NCBI RefSeq assembly: GCF_019443405.1
Contig: NZ_CP080376.1
Span: 372,001-436,000 of the forward strand
From: Brevundimonas sp. PAMC22021
GTDB lineage: Bacteria; Pseudomonadota; Alphaproteobacteria; Caulobacterales; Caulobacteraceae
DNA: 64,000 nt
Direction: 5' to 3'
The notes beneath the pieces were generated by a model that saw nothing but the letters and a program-made list of their open reading frames with translations, had not been told where the DNA came from and ran no database searches. Positions within the stretch are counted from its first letter, which is position 1. The number at the start of each line of letters is the position of its first letter. Made by a program: the position numbers and the translations under genes. Positions 34,379 to 43,774 of this stretch are shown here, one piece after another.

Positions 34379-34735
34379 TTAAGCCGCCGGCTTGACCTCG
34401 TTGCGGTCGTCCAGCAGCACGACGTTGGGCGACCACTGGCGGGCTTCTTCCTGGGGAAGCTGGCCGTAGGTGACGACGATCACCTTGTCGTTCTTCTGCA
34501 CCAGGCGGGCGGCCGCGCCGTTGACACCGATCACGCGCGAGCCGCGCGGGGCCTCGATGGCGTAGGTGGTGAAGCGCGCACCGTTGGTGATGTTCAACAC
34601 GTCCACCTGCTCGTGCGGATAGATGCCGGCGGCGTCCAGCAGGTCCATGTCGATGGCGATGGAGCCTTCATAGTCCAGGTCGGCCTGGGTCACCGTGGCG
34701 CGGTGCAGCTTGGACTTCATCAGGGTGACCAGCAT
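34379..34735 (-). CDS. panD: aspartate 1-decarboxylase proenzyme
   Basis: A 118-residue pyruvoyl enzyme that makes beta-alanine for pantothenate and CoA. The self-cleavage site is Gly-Ser in DYEGSIAID (about residues 23-25), which gives the pyruvoyl group; [12 protein letters not shown] precedes it, and [11 protein letters not shown] and [12 protein letters not shown] follow as in the family. I chose the ATG at 34735 ([13 protein letters not shown]), which has GGGAAG upstream and matches family starts; an ATG at 34756 adds seven residues. Confidence 0.93.
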   Translation of the reverse strand: MLVTLMKSKLHRATVTQADLDYEGSIAIDMDLLDAAGIYPHEQVDVLNITNGARFTTYAIEAPRGSRVIGVNGAAARLVQKNDKVIVVTYGQLPQEEARQWSPNVVLLDDRNEVKPAA

Positions 34736-34884
34736 GGCGGTCGTCTTCCCGGGCATGACGCGGGGCGATGGGCCCCCGCTCGCAGGCGCCGCATATAGGG
34801 ATTACGCGAAAGGGCGGCAATCTCAGGCCCGTGTGTGACATCGCCTTCATTTGACGGGCGCCTCTGCGGCTCTATGGTCGGGCC

Positions 34885-36663
34885 ATGAAACAGTTCTTCC
34901 TGACGGTTCTCGGCGTCTTCACCGGGCTGATCCTGTTCCTGGTGGTGGTGCCGGTGGTGCTGCTGACGGCGGCGTTGACGACCTCGTCCAAGCCGACGAC
35001 GCCGGCCCAGACGGTGCTGGAGCTGGATCTGCGCGAGGGTCTCAGCGACCAGCCGTCGTCCAATCCGTTCGCTGCCTTCAGCGGGGCGGGGCTTTCGGTG
35101 ACGCGCGTGGTGGACGTGCTGGCCCAGGCCGGGGAGGACCGCAACGTCAAGGCGCTGCTGATCCGCCTGCCCGAGATGGGCATGACGCCGGCGACGGCGG
35201 ACGAGCTCAGCCAGGCGATCCGCCGCTTCCGCGCAGCGGGCAAGCCGGTGATCGCACACAGCCAGGGCTGGATGCCGGTCGGCACGGCCGTTTCCAGCTA
35301 TATGGTCGGCGCGGCGGCCGACCAGTTGTGGATGCAGAACACCGCGACATTCGGCGCGGCGGGCTTCTCGACCGACGAGATGTTCCTGGGTCGCGCATTT
35401 GAAAAGTACGGCGTCGATGCCGAGTTCGAGCAACGCTACGAATACAAGAACGCCGTCAACCAGTTCACCCAGAGCGATTTCACGCCCGCGCACCGCGAGG
35501 CGATGACCGCCTGGATGACCGCCATCTACGACAGCGCCGTCAGCGGTGCGGCGCGCGGACGGGGCATGACGCCTCAGGCTCTGCGCGGCGTGATCGAGGC
35601 CGGGCCGTACTCGGCGCAGGCCGCCCTGACCGCCCGCCTGATCGACCGTGTCGGTCAGGTCGAGGAAGCGGAGGCCGAGGCCAAGCGCCGGGCCGGCTCG
35701 CGCGGCGAGATCGTGGAGTTCGGCGACTACGCCTCCAACGTCGGAGAGCGCGAAGGCTCGGGCCGCAGCGCCGTCGCCATCGTCGGCGGCGAGGGCGCCA
35801 TCGTCACCGGACGCGGCGGCGGCGGAAGCTTCGGCGGCGGCTCGTCCATCCAGTCGGACGATACGGCCGAGGCCATCTATGACGCCATCGAGGACAAGGA
35901 CGTAAAGGCCATCGTCTTCCGCGTCTCCTCGCCCGGCGGCTCGCCGGAAGCGTCCGAGCAGATCCTGGCGGCGGTGCGCGCCGCGCGCGCGGCGGGCAAG
36001 CCGGTGGTGGTGTCCATGGGCGCCTATGCCGCGTCCGGCGGCTACTGGATCAGTTCGGAGGCCGACTGGATCGTGGCCCAGCCTTCGACCCTGACCGGCT
36101 CGATCGGCGTGTTCGGCGGCAAGTTCGTGCTGGCCGACGCGCTGGCGCGCTTCGGCGTCGATACGCGCCAGATCGGCGTGGGCGGCGACTACGCCAGCGC
36201 CTTTTCCACCAGCCAGCCGTTCAGTCCGTCCCAGCGTGCGGCCTTCGCCGCCGGCATGGACCGGACCTATGAGGACTTCATCGCCCGCGTCTCGACCGGC
36301 CGCAAGTTGCCGGCCGAGCGGGTGCGCGAGATCGCGCGCGGCCGGGTCTGGACGGGCGCGCAGGCTTTGCCGCTGGGCCTGGTGGACCAGCTGGGTGGGG
36401 TGACCGAAGCTGTGGCCAAGGCCAAGGCACTGGCCCGCATTCCGGCCGACCAATCGGTGCGGTTCAAGCGCTTCCCCGAGCAGAAGTCGCCGTGGGAGGC
36501 GCTGTCGGAGGCTTTTGGCGTGCAAAGCGAGGCGGCGCGAGCCCTGGTCATGCTGGGCGGCGTCATGGCCGATCCGCAGGCGCAGGCTGTGATGCGCCGC
36601 GTCGAGGGCGAGCGGATGCGAGGCCAGGGCGCCTCGGTGCTGGCGGAGCAGCCGCTGCCTTGA
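34885..36663 (+). CDS. sppA: signal peptide peptidase SppA, long (67K) type
   Basis: A 592-residue membrane serine peptidase of the S49 family that degrades cleaved signal peptides. An N-terminal membrane anchor (LTVLGVFTGLILFLVVVPVV, about 6-25) is followed by two tandem S49 domains. The catalytic Lys is in YEYKNAVNQF in the first half (about residue 189) and the Ser in AYAASGGYWIS in the second (about 387), the split dyad of long SppA. A Gly/Ser-rich linker (GRGGGGSFGGGSS) near 310 joins the halves. Normal length and intact. Confidence 0.93.
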   Translation: MKQFFLTVLGVFTGLILFLVVVPVVLLTAALTTSSKPTTPAQTVLELDLREGLSDQPSSNPFAAFSGAGLSVTRVVDVLAQAGEDRNVKALLIRLPEMGMTPATADELSQAIRRFRAAGKPVIAHSQGWMPVGTAVSSYMVGAAADQLWMQNTATFGAAGFSTDEMFLGRAFEKYGVDAEFEQRYEYKNAVNQFTQSDFTPAHREAMTAWMTAIYDSAVSGAARGRGMTPQALRGVIEAGPYSAQAALTARLIDRVGQVEEAEAEAKRRAGSRGEIVEFGDYASNVGEREGSGRSAVAIVGGEGAIVTGRGGGGSFGGGSSIQSDDTAEAIYDAIEDKDVKAIVFRVSSPGGSPEASEQILAAVRAARAAGKPVVVSMGAYAASGGYWISSEADWIVAQPSTLTGSIGVFGGKFVLADALARFGVDTRQIGVGGDYASAFSTSQPFSPSQRAAFAAGMDRTYEDFIARVSTGRKLPAERVREIARGRVWTGAQALPLGLVDQLGGVTEAVAKAKALARIPADQSVRFKRFPEQKSPWEALSEAFGVQSEAARALVMLGGVMADPQAQAVMRRVEGERMRGQGASVLAEQPLP

Positions 36664-36769
36664 CCGACGCCTGTATGACGGCGCCGTGACCGGGCGACGC
36701 ATTGACGGCTGCGTGCGATGGACCGACATTGGCTTTTCGGCGTTCCTTGGAGCGCCTGAAAGGATCGCC

Positions 36770-37090
36770 ATGCTCCAGCCCGACCCCATCGCCCTGTCCG
36801 GCCGCGTGCGCCGTCGTCGTTCCGACGGTTTGTTCGCGCCGGTGATCTGGCTGGTCAGCACCCTGGCCGCCGTGGCCGCCATGGCCCTCGGCGCGGTGCT
36901 GGCTGTGTTCACCGCCGCGGCCGTGGCGGTGATCGCCCTGTTCGCGGGCATGGTGGTGTTCCTGGCGGGTTTCGTGATGCGCGCGCGCCGCAATCTGGCG
37001 CCCGTCCGCGCCGCCCCCGAGGGCGTGATCGAGGCGCGCAAGGTTGACGGCACCTGGGTCGCCTACGGCTGGGAGCCGCGCGGACGTTGA
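36770..37090 (+). CDS. small two-helix membrane protein (106 aa)
   Basis: The basic N-terminal region (GRVRRRRSDGLF) is followed by two adjacent hydrophobic helices (about 23-70) made mostly of Ala, Val and Leu, then a basic segment MRARRNLAPVR and a soluble tail ending IEARKVDGTWVAYGWEPRGR. GAAAGGA lies before the ATG at 36770; an earlier ATG at 36686 would add 28 hydrophilic residues. It ends 3 bases before the amidase gene, so they are co-transcribed. No family is recognised; a link to murein metabolism is only suggested by position. Confidence 0.7.
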   Translation: MLQPDPIALSGRVRRRRSDGLFAPVIWLVSTLAAVAAMALGAVLAVFTAAAVAVIALFAGMVVFLAGFVMRARRNLAPVRAAPEGVIEARKVDGTWVAYGWEPRGR

Positions 37091-37093
37091 TCC

Positions 37094-37855
37094 GTGGCGC
37101 TTGACCTGATCGAGGCGCCGTCACCGAACTTCGACACCCGGCGCGCGCCGCCGGACGCCATCGTCCTTCACTACACCGGCATGGAGACGGGCGAGGCGGC
37201 GCTTGCGCGGCTGCGCGATACGGACGCTCGTGTCTCGGCCCACTACATGGTCGAGGAGGACGGGCGCGTCTTTCGCCTGGTTCCAGAGGCGCGCCGGGCC
37301 TGGCACGCAGGACGCGGCACCTGGCAGGGCGAAACGGACCTGAACGCCGCCTCGATCGGTATCGAGATCGTCAATCCGGGACATGAGTTCGGCTATCGCG
37401 AGTTCCCGGCCGTGCAGGTCGAGGCGGTGATCGCGCTGCTGGACGACATCCGCGGCCGATGGACGATCCCGGACGCGCGCATCATCGCCCACTCCGATCT
37501 CGCCCCCGATCGCAAGCAGGATCCCGGCGAGCGTTTCCCGTGGAAGACGCTGGCGCAGGCCAGCCATGGCCTGTGGTTCGAACCGGCGCCGGAGCGGATC
37601 GCCGCATTGACCGGCTTGCTGCAGCACGGCGACCAGGGGCTGGGCGTGGTTGTGCTGCGCTCGGGCCTGCATCGGCTGGGCTATGGCTTGGCGCCCGGCG
37701 GCGATTACGACGCGGAAACGGAAACCACCGTGCGCGCCTTTCAGCGCCACTGGCGACCGTCGCGCGTCGATGGCACAGCCGACGGCGAGACGCGGGCGCG
37801 GCTGGTCGGCCTGCTGCAGCTGTCGCAGGTCGAGACCGTCACCGGCATGCTTTAG
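37094..37855 (+). CDS. N-acetylmuramoyl-L-alanine amidase (Amidase_2) with peptidoglycan-binding domain
   Basis: A 253-residue AmiD/AmpD-like zinc amidase that splits the lactyl-amide bond between MurNAc and the stem peptide. IVLHYTGMET (His, about residue 25), HYMVEEDGRVF, WHAGRG and HSDLAPDRKQDPGERFPW (His and Asp ligands, about 134-151) define the active site. The C-terminal ~75 residues form a PG_binding_1 three-helix domain (LGYGLAPGGDYDAETETTVRAF region). It starts with GTG 3 bases after the small membrane protein. No signal peptide is seen, which favours cytoplasmic recycling of anhydro-muropeptides. Confidence 0.87.
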   Translation: MALDLIEAPSPNFDTRRAPPDAIVLHYTGMETGEAALARLRDTDARVSAHYMVEEDGRVFRLVPEARRAWHAGRGTWQGETDLNAASIGIEIVNPGHEFGYREFPAVQVEAVIALLDDIRGRWTIPDARIIAHSDLAPDRKQDPGERFPWKTLAQASHGLWFEPAPERIAALTGLLQHGDQGLGVVVLRSGLHRLGYGLAPGGDYDAETETTVRAFQRHWRPSRVDGTADGETRARLVGLLQLSQVETVTGML

Positions 37856-37916
37856 CCGCGCCGGACAGAAGCAAGAACGGTTGACCGCATCCGCCGGGCA
37901 GCGCATCTACTGCCCC

Positions 37917-38295
37917 GCCAGACGGCCGGGCGGTCGCGGCGGGCCCCGCGTCCGTCGAGGAAAGTCCGGGCTCCACGGTGAAGAGGCGGCGGATAACTTC
38001 CGCCCGGGGCGACCCGAGGGATAGCGCCACAGAAAGCAAACCTCCGGCCTTGCGAGGCCGGTAAGGGTGAAAGGGTGGGGTAAGAGCCCACCGCGTCGGC
38101 GGCAACGTCGACGGCATGGCAAGCCCCGCCTGGAGCAAGACCAAATAGGGACGTCGCGCGGGGTTCGCCCCGCAAGGGTTCACCGCCCCAGACGTCCGGG
38201 TAGGTCGCGAGAACCGCTCAGCAATGGGCGGTCCAGAGGAATGATCGTCGCCGCCTTTCGAGGCGGAACAGAACCCGGCTTACAGGCCGTCTGGC
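37917..38295 (+). ncRNA. rnpB: RNase P RNA, bacterial class A
   Basis: The catalytic RNA that trims tRNA 5' ends. Conserved blocks appear in order: GAGGAAAGTCCGGGCTCCAC (near 37957), ACAGAAAGCAAACC (near 38030), TAAGGGTGAAAGGGTG, and ACAGAACCCGGCTTACAGG near the 3' end. The termini pair as P1, GCCAGACGGCC with GGCCGTCTGGC. CTTTTCCACTTTTTTCC directly after 38295 gives a U-rich termination region. Ends are set by the P1 stem and may be off by a few bases. Confidence 0.95.
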
Positions 38296-38436
38296 TTTTC
38301 CACTTTTTTCCTCTCGGTGAATGGGATGGGCGTGCAGCTCACCCACGGCCGGCGGCTGTCCACAGGCCGAGGCGCCGTTAACCCTTGCGCGATGGGCCTT
38401 CACTAAGCTGTTCCACAGACTGTGAATACTTGTCAT

Positions 38437-38451
38437 GTTCTGTGTATGTTC
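38437..38451. promoter_or_regulatory. LexA-type SOS box (GTTC-N7-GTTC) upstream of mraZ
   Basis: GTTCTGTGTATGTTC matches the alphaproteobacterial LexA operator, a direct repeat GTTC-N7-GTTC, exactly. It is about 185 bases upstream of the mraZ start, in the 340-base gap after rnpB, within AT-richer sequence suited to a promoter. Repression of the dcw promoter after or before DNA damage is inference. Confidence 0.55.
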
Positions 38452-38513
38452 CGATCTAGTCGGCGTGGATCGGGCGCAACACTGCCGTTCATGGTTAAAG
38501 CAAGGCTACCAAT

Positions 38514-38548
38514 CCCATTGAGGCCCATTCCGTCCCATGATATCCCAT
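38514..38548 (-). promoter_or_regulatory. MraZ operator: four TGGG repeats at 10-bp spacing
   Basis: CCCAT occurs at 38514, 38524, 38534 and 38544, exactly 10 bp apart; on the minus strand these are four ATGGG units, or TGGGN with 5-base spacers. In E. coli, MraZ binds three such repeats upstream of its own gene to repress the dcw operon. The site is about 90 bases before mraZ here. The rest of the 38296-38636 gap shows no gene. Confidence 0.85.
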
Positions 38549-38636
38549 CCGCTGTGAGTTGGGGTGAGAGGCGCGCGTCTCGGGCGCCTGCATTTTTCGG
38601 TTTCAGGGACGGGTCGAGAGATCCGATGGGCAGGGC

Positions 38637-39128
38637 GTGTTTCTCTCGACCTACGAGAAGCAGCTGGACGGCAAGCGCCGCCTCCTGATCCCTCAGGACT
38701 ATCGCACCGCCGACAATGGGGCCGAGAGCGCCATCTTCATCTTCCCGTCGATCGAGGCGGACTGCCTGGAGGCCGGCGGCGACCGGCTGTTCGCCGTCTA
38801 TGCCGAGATGATCCGCGCCCTGCCGTTCGGCTCGGCCGAGCGGTCGGCGCTGGAATGGCAGGTGATGGGTGAGCAGACGCGTCTGAACTTCGACTCCGGC
38901 GGCCGCATCACCCTGCCCGAGGCGCTGTGCGAGGAGGCCGGGCTGGGCGCTGATGGGGGCGACAGCGTGATGATCGTGGGCCTGGACGATCGCTTCCAGA
39001 TCTGGAGCAAGGACAAGTGGCAGGCGCGCCGCGCCGAGCAGCGTGCCCTGGCGAAGGCCGGGTTGGCCCAGGTCGGCGCCCTGAAGCTGCAGGCGCAGAT
39101 GAAGCTGGCGGCGGGAGGCGGCGCATGA
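38637..39128 (+). CDS. mraZ: MraZ, DNA-binding repressor of the division/cell-wall cluster
   Basis: A 163-residue AbrB-like protein with two SpoVT/AbrB repeats: [18 protein letters not shown] (about 2-19) and [22 protein letters not shown] (about 82-103). MraZ forms a ring of subunits that reads tandem TGGG repeats, which are present upstream at 38514-38548. The start is a GTG at 38637, which matches family N-termini; no in-frame ATG exists upstream. The stop overlaps the rsmH start (ATGA). Confidence 0.93.
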   Translation: MFLSTYEKQLDGKRRLLIPQDYRTADNGAESAIFIFPSIEADCLEAGGDRLFAVYAEMIRALPFGSAERSALEWQVMGEQTRLNFDSGGRITLPEALCEEAGLGADGGDSVMIVGLDDRFQIWSKDKWQARRAEQRALAKAGLAQVGALKLQAQMKLAAGGGA

Positions 39129-40108
39129 CCGATGCGGCTCCGCACGCCCCTGTCCTGCTGGCCGAGGTGCTGGAGGCCCTGCGGCCCCAGGCGGGCGAGG
39201 TGATGATCGACGCCACCTTCGGCGCTGGCGGCTACACCCGCGCGATCCTGAAGACGGGCGCGCAGGTGATCGCGCTGGACCGCGACCCCACGGTTCAGCC
39301 GCACGCCGAGGCCGTCGCCAACGACTTTTCCGGCCGCTTCCAGCTGGTGCGCACGCCGTTCTCCGGTCTGGCCGAGGCGTTCGAGGAAGCGGGCGCGGAC
39401 CGTCTGGACGGGGCCGTCTTCGACATCGGCGTCTCCTCAATGCAGCTGGATCAGGCCGAGCGCGGCTTTTCCTTCATGCGCGACGGTCCGCTGGACATGC
39501 GCATGTCCGCCAATGCCGATCATGGGGGCGAAACCGCCGCCGACATCGTCAACACCTGGGACCACGGTCCTCTGGCCCACATCTTCAAGCTGTACGGCGA
39601 GGAGCGTCAGTCCGGACGCATCGCTACCGCCATTCTGCGCCGCCGTACCGAACAGCCCTTCACCCGCACGCTGGATCTGGCCGAGGTGGTGGAAAAGGCG
39701 CTGGGCGGCCGTCGCGGCGCGCCGATCCATCCGGCGACGCGCGTGTTCCAGGCGCTGCGTATCGCCGTCAACGACGAGTTGGGCGAGCTGACGCGCGGGC
39801 TGGAGGCGGCTGAGGCCGTGCTCTCGCCGGGCGGGCGGCTGGCGGTGGTGACCTTCCATTCGCTGGAGGACCGCATCGTCAAGGCCTTCCTGACCGAGCG
39901 CACCGGCAATGCGCCGGCCGGATCGCGCCATGCACCCGTCTCGGTCGACCCGCGCCGGCCGTCCTTCGACCTCGCCTTCAAGGGCGCGAGAGAGGCGGGC
40001 GAGGTCGAGCGGCTGTCCAACCCCCGTGCGCGGTCGGCCAAGCTGCGCGCCGCGGTGCGCACCGACGCGCCCGCCTGGGGTCGCTTCAACGGAAAGGCCG
40101 CCGCATGA
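39125..40108 (+). CDS. rsmH: 16S rRNA (cytosine1402-N4)-methyltransferase
   Basis: A 327-residue SAM-dependent enzyme (formerly MraW) that methylates C1402 of 16S rRNA near the decoding site. [28 protein letters not shown] (SAM-binding, about 25-39), [11 protein letters not shown] and [13 protein letters not shown] are the family motifs. The ATG at 39125 overlaps the mraZ stop. The frame is open upstream, but that part is inside mraZ. Coupled at its end to ftsL through another ATGA. Confidence 0.95.
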   Translation: MTDAAPHAPVLLAEVLEALRPQAGEVMIDATFGAGGYTRAILKTGAQVIALDRDPTVQPHAEAVANDFSGRFQLVRTPFSGLAEAFEEAGADRLDGAVFDIGVSSMQLDQAERGFSFMRDGPLDMRMSANADHGGETAADIVNTWDHGPLAHIFKLYGEERQSGRIATAILRRRTEQPFTRTLDLAEVVEKALGGRRGAPIHPATRVFQALRIAVNDELGELTRGLEAAEAVLSPGGRLAVVTFHSLEDRIVKAFLTERTGNAPAGSRHAPVSVDPRRPSFDLAFKGAREAGEVERLSNPRARSAKLRAAVRTDAPAWGRFNGKAAA

Positions 40109-40551
40109 GCGCCCTGCTGCTGTCCGGCCGCGAGACGCTGGTCCGCCTGTTCGAGATGAAGGTGCGCGGCGTGCGCTGGGTCGAGCTGATCGGCGCCGTT
40201 CTGGTCGCCGTGATGATCGTCTCGGTCTATGCGGCCAAGGCGGGCGCGGCGCGTGAAAGCAGCCGCATCGCCCAGCTGGAGCAGGACATCGCCGAGAACG
40301 GCCAGCGCGTGCGCCTGCTGCGCGCCGAGGCCGCGCGGCTCGAGCAGCCGGCGCGGCTGGAAAGCCTGTCGCGGCAGATCGGCATGGCCCCGGTCGATGT
40401 GCATCGTCAGGCCGACGAGACGGCGCTGCCGGCGCTGAAGGCGCCGCAGGCTGATCTTTCCGACAAGGCCGTGGCGCCTCCGTCGCCACCGCCCGCGCCC
40501 GCTCAGGACGCCGCGCCCGTCGCCGCCCCGCCGGCCGAGGAGGCGCAATGA
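40105..40551 (+). CDS. ftsL: cell division protein FtsL
   Basis: A 148-residue bitopic division protein. A short cytoplasmic N-terminus (about 25) leads into one membrane helix ([19 protein letters not shown], about 26-44) and a periplasmic coiled coil ([20 protein letters not shown], about 52-71) that pairs with FtsB and engages FtsI/FtsW. The last ~50 residues are an unusual Pro/Ala-rich tail ([19 protein letters not shown]), longer than in enterobacterial FtsL. It overlaps both neighbours by ATGA. Identified by position plus topology. Confidence 0.9.
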   Translation: MSALLLSGRETLVRLFEMKVRGVRWVELIGAVLVAVMIVSVYAAKAGAARESSRIAQLEQDIAENGQRVRLLRAEAARLEQPARLESLSRQIGMAPVDVHRQADETALPALKAPQADLSDKAVAPPSPPPAPAQDAAPVAAPPAEEAQ

Positions 40552-42320
40552 CCGTCCAGGACCACCGCGGCTATCGCCCCGCACCGGGGCCCAGCGTCTC
40601 GGATCGGCTGTCGCCGTTCTGGCGCTGGCTGTCCGAGGTCATGTGGCGGCTCGAGCACGGGTTCGAGAGGGCCAAGGCCGATGCGCGACCGGAAGAGGAC
40701 ACGCGCGTCCGCATCTTTCTGGTGCTGATCGTCTTTTCGGTGGTGTTCGGCGCGCTGGCGCTGGGCGCCGCGCACGCGGCGCTTCTGGCCGACAAGGGGC
40801 GGCTGTGGGCGGCGGCCAATCCGCACGCCCTGGTGCGCGGCGACCTGACCGACCGCAACGGCGAGCTTCTGGCCACCAACATCACCCACTACGGCCTGTA
40901 CATCGACCCGGCCGAGATCTGGGACAAGCGGCTGGCGTTTACTCAGCTTCGTCGCGCCATTCCGCGCCTGCCGGCCAAGCGGTTGAACAAGGTTCTGGAC
41001 GGCGACCGTCGGCTGATCGTGCTGACGGGGCTGACGCCGTCGGAGCGCGAGGCGGTGCACGCGCTGGCGTTGGGCGGCGTGTCGTTCGAGCCTGAGGACC
41101 GCCGCGTCTATCCGCTGGGGACCTCGGCGGTTCACCTGATCGGCGACGCCGACACCGGGGGGCAGGGCGTCGCGGGCGCCGAGCTGGCCTTCAACGAAGA
41201 GGTGCGCGCTGCCGGCCAGCGCGGCGAAAGCTTCCCGCTGTCGATCGACCTGCGCGTGCAGGGCGTGCTGGAAAACGAACTGGCGCGCGCCGCGACCGAG
41301 ACCGGCTCCAAGGGCGCGGTCGGCATCATCGCCGATGTCCAGACCGGCGAAGTGTTGGGCATGGCGTCGTGGCCGACGTTCAATCCGGCCGAACGCGCGC
41401 GTGCGCCGCAGGGCGCGACGCTGAACCGGGCGGTGTCCGGCCACTACGAGATGGGGTCGGTGTTCAAGAGCTTCACCGTCGCCGCCGGCATCGACACCGG
41501 CCGGGCCGACATGAACACCCTGTTCGACGCCTCCCAGGCGTTCCAGATCGGCACCCGCAAGATCAAGGACTTCCACGCCCAGAACCGGGTCATGACGCTG
41601 GAGGAGGTCTATCTCCACTCGTCCAACATCGGCACCTCGCAGCTGGCGGTGGAGATGGGTCCGGACGTGATGCGGACCTACTTCACCAATCTGGGTCTGC
41701 TGGCGGCCGCGCCGATCGAGCTGAAGGAATCCGCCCGGCCGGTCGTGCCGCGCAAGTGGGACAACTCCACGCTCGCCTCCCTGTCGTTCGGCTACGGCAT
41801 CATGGCGACCCCAGCCCAGGTGTCGGCGGCCATGGGCGCCCTGACCAACGGCGGCCGCTACATTCCGCTGAGCCTCAGAAAGGGCGGCGCGCCGGGCGCC
41901 CGGCCGCGCCAGGCGGTGTCGGAACAGACCTCGCTGACGATGCTGGACCTCTTGCGCCGCAATGTGGTGCGCGGTTCGGGCGGGCTGGCGGATGCGCCCG
42001 GCCTGCGGGTCGGCGGCAAGACCGGATCGGCCAACAAGCTGGTGAACGGCCGCTATGATCCCTCGCACGCCGTGGGCTCGTTCGCCGCGGTGTTCCCGGC
42101 GGATGGCCCGGTCAACGCCAAACGCTATTCCATCCTGATCCTGATGGACGAGCCGTCGCAGTATCCAAAGACCGGCGGCTATGTCGCGGCGCCCGCCGTC
42201 GGCCGCATCGCCGATCGCGTCGCCGGCTTCCTGGGCGTCGAGCGCCGGGCCGATCGCTATCGCACCGCGACTGGCGAGAAAGTCCCGGCCTTTCAGGACA
42301 TCGAGGGAGACGGTCGTTGA
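40548..42320 (+). CDS. ftsI: septal peptidoglycan transpeptidase FtsI (PBP3)
   Basis: A 590-residue class B penicillin-binding protein that cross-links septal murein with FtsW. An N-terminal cytoplasmic part and membrane helix (FLVLIVFSVVFGALALGAAHA, about 61-81) precede the PBP dimerisation domain (RGDLTDRNGELLA, about 97-109) and the transpeptidase domain with active-site SVFK (GSVFKSF, about 305), SSN (HSSNIGTSQ, about 361) and KTGSANK (about 490). All catalytic motifs are intact. The stop overlaps the TTG start of murE. Confidence 0.95.
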   Translation: MTVQDHRGYRPAPGPSVSDRLSPFWRWLSEVMWRLEHGFERAKADARPEEDTRVRIFLVLIVFSVVFGALALGAAHAALLADKGRLWAAANPHALVRGDLTDRNGELLATNITHYGLYIDPAEIWDKRLAFTQLRRAIPRLPAKRLNKVLDGDRRLIVLTGLTPSEREAVHALALGGVSFEPEDRRVYPLGTSAVHLIGDADTGGQGVAGAELAFNEEVRAAGQRGESFPLSIDLRVQGVLENELARAATETGSKGAVGIIADVQTGEVLGMASWPTFNPAERARAPQGATLNRAVSGHYEMGSVFKSFTVAAGIDTGRADMNTLFDASQAFQIGTRKIKDFHAQNRVMTLEEVYLHSSNIGTSQLAVEMGPDVMRTYFTNLGLLAAAPIELKESARPVVPRKWDNSTLASLSFGYGIMATPAQVSAAMGALTNGGRYIPLSLRKGGAPGARPRQAVSEQTSLTMLDLLRRNVVRGSGGLADAPGLRVGGKTGSANKLVNGRYDPSHAVGSFAAVFPADGPVNAKRYSILILMDEPSQYPKTGGYVAAPAVGRIADRVAGFLGVERRADRYRTATGEKVPAFQDIEGDGR

Positions 42321-43774
42321 GCGCGCTTCGACTGTCCGACCTCCTGCGCCGCGACGTCGCGGCCGATCCGGTGATCACCGGCGTGACCGCCGACAGCCGC
42401 AAGGTCGGCCCCGGCGCCTTGTTCGTGGCCCTGCCGGGCACGGCCTCCGACGGCCGCGCCTTTATCCCGCAGGCGCTGGCGCAGGGCGCGGCGGCGGTGC
42501 TGGCGCCGGTCGACACGCCGGTCGAGGCCGCGCCGGTGCTGGTCACCTCGGGCGACGTGCGCCGCGCCTACGCCATCGCCGCGCGCAGCTTCTATGGCGC
42601 CCAGCCCAGGACCTGCGTGGCCGTGACCGGCACCAACGGCAAGACCTCGGTCGCTGCCTTCAGCCGCCAGATCTGGGCCAGCCTCGGCTACAAGTCGGCC
42701 AGCATGGGCACGCTGGGCGTGGTGGGGCAGAAGGGTCAAAAGACCTACGCCCTGACCGATCCCGGCCTGACCAGTCCGGACGCCGCCGACGCCGCGCGCC
42801 TGATGGCCGAGCTGGCCGCCAAGGAGGTGACGCACGTCTGCCTGGAGGCCTCCTCCCACGGCATCGACCAGCGGCGGCTGGACGGCGTGGCGCTGAAGGC
42901 GGCGGCCTTCACCAACCTGACGCAGGACCACCTCGACTACCACGGCGACATGGATAGCTATCGCACGGCCAAGATGCGGCTGTTCGAGACCCTGCTGCCG
43001 CGCGGCCGCACAGCGGTGCTGAACGCCGATTCGGAGGCCTACGGCGCCTTCGCATCCGCCTCGATCATGGCGGGGCTGGGGGTGATGGGCGTGGGCGAGC
43101 GCGGGCGCGACCTGACGCTGCTGGCCAGACGTGCGACGGCCGAGGGCCAGCGGCTGACGCTGGACGTGCGCGGCGACGCGCGCGAGATACTGCTGCCGCT
43201 TGCCGGCGCCTTTCAGGCTTCGAACGCCCTGGTGGCGGCGGGCCTGTGTATCGCGGCGGGCGAGCGGCCGGATGCGGTGATCGGCGCGCTTGAACAGCTT
43301 CAGGGCGCGCGCGGTCGGCTGCAGCGGATCGACGCCGGCGAGCGCGGCGGCGAGGTCTATGTCGACTACGCCCACACGCCGGACGGGTTGGAGACGGTGC
43401 TGCAGGCGCTGCGTCCGCACGCCAAGGGGCGGCTGATCGTGGTGTTCGGCGCAGGCGGCGACCGCGACCGGGGCAAGCGGCCGCTGATGGGCGAAGTGGC
43501 GGGGCGTCTGGCCGACTACGCCATCGTCACCGACGACAATCCGCGTGGAGAAAACCCGGCGGCGATCCGGGCCGAGATCCGGCGCGGTTGTCCGGACGCG
43601 GTCGAGATCGGCGATCGTCGCAGCGCCATCGGCTACGCCATCGAGATGATGCGCGACGGCGATGTGGTGGTGATCGCCGGAAAAGGGCATGAACAGGGTC
43701 AGATCGTCGGCGGCGTGACCCATCCGTTCGACGACGCCACCGTTGCTGCCGAGGCCCTTTCCGTCCATGCCTGA
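42317..43774 (+). CDS. murE: UDP-MurNAc-tripeptide synthetase MurE
   Basis: A 485-residue ATP-dependent ligase that adds meso-diaminopimelate to UDP-MurNAc-L-Ala-D-Glu. The P-loop is VTGTNGKTSVA (about 109-119); TDDNPRGENP near 397-406 is the meso-DAP specificity motif (DNPR), so DAP-type murein is predicted. It starts at TTG, overlapping the ftsI stop as TTGA; no ATG or GTG fits the family N-terminus better. The rare start may lower its translation relative to the neighbours (inference). Confidence 0.94.
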   Translation: MSALRLSDLLRRDVAADPVITGVTADSRKVGPGALFVALPGTASDGRAFIPQALAQGAAAVLAPVDTPVEAAPVLVTSGDVRRAYAIAARSFYGAQPRTCVAVTGTNGKTSVAAFSRQIWASLGYKSASMGTLGVVGQKGQKTYALTDPGLTSPDAADAARLMAELAAKEVTHVCLEASSHGIDQRRLDGVALKAAAFTNLTQDHLDYHGDMDSYRTAKMRLFETLLPRGRTAVLNADSEAYGAFASASIMAGLGVMGVGERGRDLTLLARRATAEGQRLTLDVRGDAREILLPLAGAFQASNALVAAGLCIAAGERPDAVIGALEQLQGARGRLQRIDAGERGGEVYVDYAHTPDGLETVLQALRPHAKGRLIVVFGAGGDRDRGKRPLMGEVAGRLADYAIVTDDNPRGENPAAIRAEIRRGCPDAVEIGDRRSAIGYAIEMMRDGDVVVIAGKGHEQGQIVGGVTHPFDDATVAAEALSVHA

